From assembly GCF_000287355.1 (NCBI RefSeq), contig NC_018420.1, positions 248,001 to 312,000 of the forward strand: 64,000 bases of DNA. Direction: 5' to 3'. Source of the stretch: a secondary endosymbiont of Heteropsylla cubana. Lineage in GTDB: Bacteria; Pseudomonadota; Gammaproteobacteria; Enterobacterales; Enterobacteriaceae. Each line of letters begins with the position of its first letter. Position 1 is the stretch's first letter. This document shows positions 57,322 through 64,000 of the stretch, in pieces. The position numbers and the translations under genes were made by a program. The notes below the pieces were generated by a model. That model saw nothing but the letters and a program-made list of their open reading frames with translations. It ran no database searches and had not been told where the DNA came from.

Positions 57322-58258
57322 TCGATAACTAAGATATTGTATCTACAATATCTAAATAAATTCTATTCACGCGTGATTTCATTTATTATTGCTTACAATA
57401 AGAATTTTCTTTTAATAATCTACGAATTATTTCATTTCAGAAGTTATTTTTATCGTTTTGAAATAAATGTAGAAAACTAAATAACAATAAAAAGTTAATA
57501 ATATTTAATAATAAAAATATGAAGAAAAAGATCGATAGATATAATTTTAAATTATATAATTATAAAAAAATAATTTTTATTATAAACATAGTTGTGTAAA
57601 AAAAATACCTTAGCGTCTAACATTAAAAAAATAATACTACCTTGAAAAGGTTAGTTTTTTTAAAATATAAATCGTTTTTTTAAAAACACTTATAAGTATT
57701 ATCCGATTTTTTTTAAATACTACAAAATTACAAATAGAATAAAGATTTTCAGAAGACATTTCTTTAACTTTATAAAATCGCTAATATATTTTAATAGATT
57801 TATAGATTTTAACGTTATCGTAAATACTAAAATTAGCTGTTAATAAAAATATTGATTTACGAATTTATATTGATGATATATATAAATTTTGTTTTTAACA
57901 AAATGTATTATAATTAGTTTTTATTTAATCTATATAAAAACCTTGAATTCTTATAATTTCATCTAAAAATAAACGCTATGAAATAAAAATTTTATTTCTA
58001 TTCATATTATCTTCTTTTTCACTAAGATTTCAGTAATTTACCGTAATCTAGTGAATTTAATAACATTAATTTCTTTTACAAAAATTCACATTATCTCATT
58101 TTTTACATTTAGAGAGAAAACTAAAAGAACTTACCGTTCTATTTTTATAAAGTTTTAATCCTTATATAATGTTTCAAGATATCTATCTAAACTCCAAAGT
58201 GTATACTGATATAACGTTTTCTGACTATCTCTAAATTAAGAAGGTATGCAATTTTAAG
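57322..58258. other. A+T-rich gap between gloC and glyQ
   Basis: No gene or RNA recognised. It should contain the glyQS promoter; no strong -35/-10 pair stands out. The sequence is low-complexity A/T throughout. Confidence 0.6.
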
Positions 58259-59173
58259 ATGAAAAAGTTTGATACAAAAACCTTTCAAGGACTTATCTTT
58301 AAGTTACAAAATTACTGGGAATGTCAGGGTTGCACTATTATCCAACCAATAGACATGGAAGTCGGTGCAGGAACGTATCATCCTATAACGTTTTTCCGCA
58401 CGCTTGGACCAGAACCTATTGCGGCTGCCTATATCCAACCTACGCGTCGCCCTACAGATGGTAGATACGCTAAAAATCCTAACCGCCTTCAACATTACTA
58501 TCAATTTCAGGTAATCATTAAACCATCACCAAAAAATATTCAAGATCTATATTTGTCTTCTTTAAAAGAAGTTGGATTAGATCCCAAGATTCATGATATT
58601 CGATTTGTAGAAGATAATTGGGAAAATCCAACATTAGGGGCTTGGGGACTCGGTTGGGAAGTGTGGGTTAATGGAATGGAAATTACACAATTCACTTATT
58701 TTCAACAGGTAGGTGGATTTGAATGCCGACCTGTTACGGGAGAAATCACCTATGGGCTTGAACGTGTAGCTATGTATGTTCAAGGTGTGGATAACGTTTA
58801 TGATTTAGTCTGGAATCATGGGAAGACAGGATGTACCACATACGGTGATATTTTAAATCAAAATGAACTTGAGCAATCTATATATAATTTTGAATATGCT
58901 AACACAGATTTTTTATTTATTTGTTTTGAACAGTATGAGCAAGAAGGAAAAAAATTACTTAGCTTACAAAGACCACTCCCATTAGTAGCATATGAGCTGG
59001 TGTTAAAAGCTACTCATACCTTTAATTTACTTGACACACGTAAAGCTCTTTCAGTTACAGAGCGTCAGAACTATATCCTTCGAATCCGCCTTTTAACTAA
59101 AAGCGTAGCAAAAACTTACTACAATTTACGTAAAGCTTTAGGTTTTCCATTATGCATGAAACATACTCACTAA
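58259..59173 (+). CDS. glyQ: GlyQ, glycyl-tRNA synthetase alpha subunit
   Basis: Catalytic subunit of the bacterial alpha2beta2 GlyRS, which activates glycine. The 304-aa product (E. coli 303) is very conserved: [32 protein letters not shown], class II motif 2 [46 protein letters not shown], and motif 3 [11 protein letters not shown]. The distal half (from about 200) is slightly more diverged. Nine bp separate it from glyS, whose ribosome binding site AGAGGT lies in the gap, so the two are co-translated. Confidence 0.98.
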   Translation: MKKFDTKTFQGLIFKLQNYWECQGCTIIQPIDMEVGAGTYHPITFFRTLGPEPIAAAYIQPTRRPTDGRYAKNPNRLQHYYQFQVIIKPSPKNIQDLYLSSLKEVGLDPKIHDIRFVEDNWENPTLGAWGLGWEVWVNGMEITQFTYFQQVGGFECRPVTGEITYGLERVAMYVQGVDNVYDLVWNHGKTGCTTYGDILNQNELEQSIYNFEYANTDFLFICFEQYEQEGKKLLSLQRPLPLVAYELVLKATHTFNLLDTRKALSVTERQNYILRIRLLTKSVAKTYYNLRKALGFPLCMKHTH

Positions 59174-59182
59174 GAGGTAGTT

Positions 59183-61258
59183 ATGAAAACACATACTTTT
59201 CTTGTGGAAATTGGCACGGAAGAACTGCCGCCTAAGGAATTACATGTATTAGCTAAAACGTTTTCTCATAATATTACTAACGAATTTGAAGCAGCCAAGG
59301 TTCAATATGGAAAAGTTAGGTGGTTTGCTACTCCACGCCGATTAGCAGTCAAAATCACTTCGGTTGGTATGAGACAAGTAGACGATAATATTGAACAACG
59401 TGGTCCTAGAATCGAACAAGCATTTGACATAACCGGTCAACCCACAAAACTTGCTGAAGCATGGGCATATCGCATGGGTATTACGGTAGCTCAAGCCGAA
59501 CGCCTCGTGACTGATAAAGGGAAATGGCTTATTTATCGATCTCATGTAAAAGGAAAAAAAACACAAGAATTATTGTGTGGTATGGTTAATCGTGCACTAA
59601 AAAAATTACCTACTGAAAAAATGATGCGTTGGGGTAATAATCCCATCCATTTTATACGACCGGTACATACTGTAGTTTTACTATTAGATAAAAATATTAT
59701 TTCTGGAAACGTGCTCGGAGTTCCGACTCATCGTATTGTTTTTGGGCATCGTTTTATGGGAGAACAACATATTATACTAGAACATGCAAATGAATATCCT
59801 CAAATTATACTAGAGAAAGGTTTTATAATCGCGGATTACCTACAGCGTAAAGAAAAGATCCGAAAAGACGTAATAGACGCAGCTAAAGAATTAGGTGGAA
59901 TACCTGATTTAAACGACAATTTGTTAGAAGAAGTCACATCATTAGTAGAGTGGCCTGTAACTTTAAGCGGTTGTTTTGATAAAAAATTTCTTTCCATGCC
60001 CCCAGAAGTTTTAACCTATATTATGAAACGGGATCAAAAATATTTTCCTCTTTATGATGCTCATGGCAATCTTTTACCAAATTTTATTTTTATAGCAAAC
60101 ATTAACTCTGAAGATCCTCAACAACTCATCAATGGTAATGAAAAAGTAATTCATCCAAGACTATCTGACGCTGAGTTTTTTTTTAAAACTGATCGAAACA
60201 AGAGACTAGAAGAATTTCTTCCCGATCTGAAAAAAGTTATTTTTCAAAAAGAGCTTGGATCTTTATTTCATAAAAGTAAGCGCATTGAAACTTTATCAGC
60301 TTGGATCGCTGAACGGATTAAAGGAGACATAATTAATTCCGCACGCGCTGGTCTTTTATCTAAATGTGATTTGATAACAAATATGGTGTGTGAGTTTAAC
60401 GATATTCAAGGCATAATTGGTATGCATTATGCTCGCTTTGACGAAGAACAAGAAGTCATAGCAATAGCGCAAAAAGAGCAATATCAACCACGTTTTCCCA
60501 ATGATTCACTTCCTACAACTTTAGTATCTTGCGCGGTAGCTATTGCGGATAAAATCGACACTTTAACAGGAATGTTCGGAATTGGAAAACATCCAACAGG
60601 AGATAAAGATCCTTTTGCTCTTCGACGTTTATCTTTAGGGATTCTTCGTATTATCATTGAAAAAGAATTATCATTAGATTTACAATCATTAACTGAAGAA
60701 GCAATCCGCCTGTATGATACAAGGTTAACTAACAACAGGGTAACCAACGATACAATTGATTTTATTTTTTCCCGTTTAAGAAACTGGTACCAAGAAAAAG
60801 GATACAACATCTGTATTATTAAATCGGTATTAGCTTGTCGACCAACCAATCCATTAGATTTTGATAAACGTATACGCGCAGTAACATCTTTTTATATGAG
60901 AAAAGAAGCATCGATATTAACAACAGTTAATAAACGAATATCAAATATATTAGCTAAATCTAATGATATTACATACGAACATGTTAATTCTCTTTTACTT
61001 AAAGAACCAGCTGAAATTTTTCTTGGAAAACATCTGTTAATATTACAAAAAAAACTAAACCCCCTTTTTGCCGCTGGTTACTATGAAGATGCACTACTCA
61101 ATTTATCAACATTAGGAGAACCTTTAAATGATTTTTTTAAAAAAGTTATGGTCATGGTAGACGAACCTAATTTACGCATAAATCGTTTAACGTTACTTAG
61201 GGATCTTCGTCATCTCTTTTTACGAATAGCTGATCTTTCTATGTTAGAAGTAATATAA
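59183..61258 (+). CDS. glyS: GlyS, glycyl-tRNA synthetase beta subunit
   Basis: tRNA-recognising subunit partner of GlyQ. It is 691 aa against 689 in E. coli and begins TFLVEIGTEELPPKEL. The WFATPRRLAVKI block, an HD-like domain (about 320-500, with HPRLSDAEFFFKTDR), and IADKIDTLTGMFGIGKHPTGDKDPFALRR are intact. The C-terminal anticodon-binding DALR-type domain (about 570-691) is intact. It completes the glyQS operon. No terminator follows clearly; the next gene is 508 bp away. Confidence 0.98.
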   Translation: MKTHTFLVEIGTEELPPKELHVLAKTFSHNITNEFEAAKVQYGKVRWFATPRRLAVKITSVGMRQVDDNIEQRGPRIEQAFDITGQPTKLAEAWAYRMGITVAQAERLVTDKGKWLIYRSHVKGKKTQELLCGMVNRALKKLPTEKMMRWGNNPIHFIRPVHTVVLLLDKNIISGNVLGVPTHRIVFGHRFMGEQHIILEHANEYPQIILEKGFIIADYLQRKEKIRKDVIDAAKELGGIPDLNDNLLEEVTSLVEWPVTLSGCFDKKFLSMPPEVLTYIMKRDQKYFPLYDAHGNLLPNFIFIANINSEDPQQLINGNEKVIHPRLSDAEFFFKTDRNKRLEEFLPDLKKVIFQKELGSLFHKSKRIETLSAWIAERIKGDIINSARAGLLSKCDLITNMVCEFNDIQGIIGMHYARFDEEQEVIAIAQKEQYQPRFPNDSLPTTLVSCAVAIADKIDTLTGMFGIGKHPTGDKDPFALRRLSLGILRIIIEKELSLDLQSLTEEAIRLYDTRLTNNRVTNDTIDFIFSRLRNWYQEKGYNICIIKSVLACRPTNPLDFDKRIRAVTSFYMRKEASILTTVNKRISNILAKSNDITYEHVNSLLLKEPAEIFLGKHLLILQKKLNPLFAAGYYEDALLNLSTLGEPLNDFFKKVMVMVDEPNLRINRLTLLRDLRHLFLRIADLSMLEVI

Positions 61259-61766
61259 AATTTTTTTAAAGAAATGAGTGTTAGACATGATTAAATAAAA
61301 AAATATCATTTTTATAGATATATTTACCTTAAATTATCTTATATATATACAATATATTGATTCAATTAATGTTAAAAATTTTTCATAGTAGGTCATAGGA
61401 ATAGTCTTATATATATTCTATATATTGAGTATAACGAATTTATGAAAAGAAAGATTCTTTTATATTTAAATCCTTTATTTCCAAATTGAAGCTAAAATTA
61501 ATTTCATTAAGCCTTTTTATGTTTTTCAATACTACATTAGTTTACTAACTATTTTAGTATTGAACGATTTTAATAAAAATAGAATATTATGTAAAAATCA
61601 ACAAATTATACTACATGTAGTATAATTATAAGTTTCCACTTTAAAATATTTTTATCTTTAATGATGCTTTCAAGATTTTATTGTATCGGCCAGTTATAAT
61701 TCGTTTTATATTCACCGTTACATAGAATGAATAATGAACTCTCCCTGACTCAAATTTGGAGCAACT
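61259..61766. other. nupC upstream region with a 24-bp palindrome
   Basis: Noncoding. It holds the nupC promoter region. The notable element is a perfect palindrome at 61604-61627. Just before nupC, ATTTGGAGCAACTATG supplies a good ribosome binding site (GGAG). No clear -35/-10 pair could be assigned. Confidence 0.65.
61604..61627. promoter_or_regulatory. Perfect 24-bp palindrome upstream of nupC
   Basis: The half-site AATTATACTACA is followed directly by its exact reverse complement TGTAGTATAATT. It lies 139 bp before the nupC ATG. It could be an operator for a dimeric regulator or a cruciform/hairpin. It does not resemble the CytR, DeoR or CRP sites known to me. Confidence 0.6.
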
Positions 61767-62954
61767 ATGTACCGTATTTTACATTTTATCTTGGTGCTTA
61801 TTGTAGTAATAATATTAGCAATGCTTGTAAACAACAATCGTAAAAATATTTGCGTTCGCTTTATTATTCAACTATTAGCAATTGAAATCTTTCTTGCTTA
61901 TTTTCTCCTTAATTCCAAAATCGGGCTGGGGTTTGTTCAGGGTTTATCTAAATTACTTAAGCAATTATTAAGTTTTTCTCACGAAGGAACTTCTTTTGTT
62001 TTTGGAAACATGAGCCAACAAGGATTAGCTTTCTTTTTCTTGGAAGTATTATGTCCTATAATATTCATCTCAGCATTAATTGGCATTCTTCAGCATATAC
62101 GTATACTTCCTTTTATAATATGCATTATTGGTAGTGTTTTATCTAAAATAAATGGAATGGGAAAATTAGAATCATTTAATGCTGTTAGTTCATTACTTCT
62201 TGGCCAGTCTGAAAACTTTATTGCTTATAAAAATATCCTAGGTAAAATGTCAGAACAGCGTATATATACATTAGCTGTTACAGCAATGTCGACAGTATCC
62301 ATGTCTATTGTTGGATCTTATATGAGTATGATCTCTCCTAAATGTGTCGTAGCAGCACTAGTACTCAATATGTTCAGTACCTTTATTATTTTATCTTTAA
62401 TTAATCCATATCAAGTTGAAAAAGAAGAAGATTTACAAATCAGCGATCTTTGTCATGAAGGCCAAAGCTTCTTTGAAATGTTAGGAGAATATATTATTGC
62501 TGGATTTAAAATAACAGTGATAGTTGCAGCAATGCTTATGGGATTTATTGCTTTAATTGCTGCTATAAATGCATTATTTAATCTATTATTTGGCATTACT
62601 TTTCAGGCAATTCTTGGTTATATTTTCTTTCCTATAGCTTGGATTATCGGCGTACCAGGACATGAAGCCTTAGAAGTAGGAAGCATTATGGCCACTAAAC
62701 TAGTATCTAATGAGTTTGTAGCTATGATGGATCTACAAAAAGTCGCTATCTATTTATCTCCTCGATCAGTAAGTATTTTATCAGTTTTTTTAGTATCGTT
62801 CGCAAATTTTTCTTCCATAGGAATTGTTGTTGGTGCAATTAAAGGACTAAACGAACGTCAAGGTAATGTTCTATCCCGTTACGGATTAAAATTAATTTAC
62901 GGTTCTACGTTAGTTAGTGTCTTATCTTCTGCTATTACCGGGCTGGTTGTCTAA
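61767..62954 (+). CDS. nupC: NupC, proton-coupled nucleoside transporter
   Basis: Inner-membrane concentrative nucleoside transporter (CNT family) importing pyrimidine nucleosides and adenosine. The 395-aa product (E. coli 400) is nearly all transmembrane helices and keeps the family motifs: [38 protein letters not shown] (nucleoside/ion-binding hairpin), [28 protein letters not shown], and [20 protein letters not shown] short loop before helix HP2 is about five residues shorter than in E. coli, and PSSEAL became PGHEAL. With DeoD and DeoB it suggests the bacterium imports and salvages host nucleosides. Confidence 0.96.
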   Translation: MYRILHFILVLIVVIILAMLVNNNRKNICVRFIIQLLAIEIFLAYFLLNSKIGLGFVQGLSKLLKQLLSFSHEGTSFVFGNMSQQGLAFFFLEVLCPIIFISALIGILQHIRILPFIICIIGSVLSKINGMGKLESFNAVSSLLLGQSENFIAYKNILGKMSEQRIYTLAVTAMSTVSMSIVGSYMSMISPKCVVAALVLNMFSTFIILSLINPYQVEKEEDLQISDLCHEGQSFFEMLGEYIIAGFKITVIVAAMLMGFIALIAAINALFNLLFGITFQAILGYIFFPIAWIIGVPGHEALEVGSIMATKLVSNEFVAMMDLQKVAIYLSPRSVSILSVFLVSFANFSSIGIVVGAIKGLNERQGNVLSRYGLKLIYGSTLVSVLSSAITGLVV

Positions 62955-62969
62955 ATCACTAGATTTTCT

Positions 62970-63007
62970 TTTTCCCAGTTTTTAATGCTGGGAAAATGTA
63001 TTTTTTT
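62970..63007 (+). terminator. Intrinsic terminator of nupC
   Basis: TTTTCCCAG (62970-62978) pairs perfectly with CTGGGAAAA (62988-62996) around a 9-nt loop, followed by TGTA and seven T at 63001-63007. It lies 16 bp after the nupC stop. Confidence 0.85.
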
Positions 63008-64000
63008 AAAAATTGACGAATTTTAATAAAATGAATAAAATACACTTCTTTTAAAGCAATGAACTAAATTAAGATCGCATATTCTCAGCAATCAATCTAT
63101 TTAATTATCCAACTAACAATCCAATTTCAGATAAAAAATGATAATTGTTACAAACAAATTGCGAGCAATTTAAACAAGTAATATATAAATTATTATATAA
63201 ATTTTTCTTTTATTTACTTGCATAGCTACAGAAAAAATATGGAATACGTTTTACTTGTTTTATTATCACACTCTATATTTCATTAATAAATGACACTTTA
63301 GTGTAATTTCTAGTTTAAAAAAAATCTTAATAAAATTTTAAATAATACAATAAAAACATACTTTATATTCGATATTGTTTATACGATAAAATCGTATTTT
63401 TTATAAAACATTGAAATTATTTATACTTGATAAAAAATAAGCCCATATCCTACAATAGTTAGGATACAACTATTTTTTAGTATACTAGTAAATAGATATG
63501 AATAAAAACTTTTTATTAAAAATAATACTTTATGTTATTAATAATATTTAGTTATATATAAATACAATTAATCTAATACATTACACTTATATTACATTCT
63601 ATTTTTTTAATTACATATTTTCACCTATTCCCCTCTAAATTATAACATAATCAGCAATAATGATTAGTCTCAAAATATTTTAGACAATTAATCTTTTCAT
63701 ATTGTTCTCGATTAAAATATCTATATTTTATAATAGTAGTTAAAGTTTAGTTATAAAATAAGTTTCTTACTTGACAATGTTTACAATCATGTTTTATATA
63801 AAAACATATATTATTTTTTTAAGTAAACATATTTATTAAGCTAACACAATATCGTTTGATATTATCAATGGCATATAAAGCCTAATTATTATAAGATCAG
63901 GTATAGATCTTATATCGTATTCAGCAATAAGCGGTCATCTTTACACTATATCTCAAGGTAAAAATAGATGGTTAAAAACCTATTTACATCTGAATCTGTT
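63008..64000. other. A+T-rich end of window, no recognised gene
   Basis: No gene, RNA or convincing relic is readable on either strand up to the window edge. Confidence 0.6.

Overview
The window looks like part of a strongly reduced, A+T-rich gammaproteobacterial chromosome, most likely an insect endosymbiont derived from Enterobacterales. Every intact protein reads as a close relative of an E. coli/Serratia housekeeping protein. Local gene order is enterobacterial (lptD-surA-pdxA-rsmA; lepA-lepB-rnc-era; psd-mscM; deoB-deoD; glyQ-glyS). There are no phage, transposon, CRISPR or secretion genes. Only 26 intact protein genes, one 23S rRNA and two tRNAs were found, and about half of the window has no intact gene. 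Low coding density plus fresh gene decay fits a Serratia symbiotica-like co-obligate aphid symbiont. That identification is my inference from style, not something the sequence proves.

Layout: 1-2.3 kb, tRNA-Arg and a probable rluA relic. 2.4-8.8 kb, djlA divergent from the outer-membrane/B6/ribosome cluster lptD-surA-pdxA-rsmA. 9.5-13.3 kb, prfB with a programmed frameshift, a recJ relic and dusA. 13.6-16.7 kb, a stand-alone 23S rRNA with an intervening sequence and a severed 16S-23S spacer carrying boxA. 18-26.7 kb, epmA, murI, mscM and psd. 26.7-31.4 kb, relics of rsgA and deoA, then deoB-deoD. 31.4-35.5 kb, decayed tolQ-tolR-(tolA)-tolB ending in an intact pal. 35.8-41.2 kb, a recO relic, then era-rnc-lepB-lepA with an rseC relic upstream. 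43.4-51.4 kb, gltX and a broken, rearranged biotin locus (bioC relic, bioD intact, bioB intact, bioA relic). 51.5-57.3 kb, tRNA-Leu, pepP, a ubiH relic and gloC. 58.3-63 kb, glyQ-glyS and nupC.

The surviving genes serve translation (prfB, dusA, epmA, rsmA, gltX, glyQS, lepA, era, rnc, 23S, tRNAs), envelope assembly and protein export (lptD, surA, lepB, pal, murI, psd, mscM), cofactors (pdxA, bioB, bioD) and nucleoside uptake and salvage (nupC, deoB, deoD).

My main result is that many of the long 'empty' stretches are not random. Read in the frame and place that ancestral synteny predicts, they still hold short, frameshifted, stop-ridden matches to the missing neighbour. The best supported are tolB, ubiH, bioA and rsgA. 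I made these matches by eye against remembered E. coli proteins, so they need alignment searches. I did not find a clearly novel biological system. The most unusual points are the dead bioA beside intact bioB and bioD, Pal without Tol partners, the 23S intervening sequence in an orphan rRNA gene, the UUU-slip version of the prfB frameshift, and an Era tail that appears to run into the decayed recO start.
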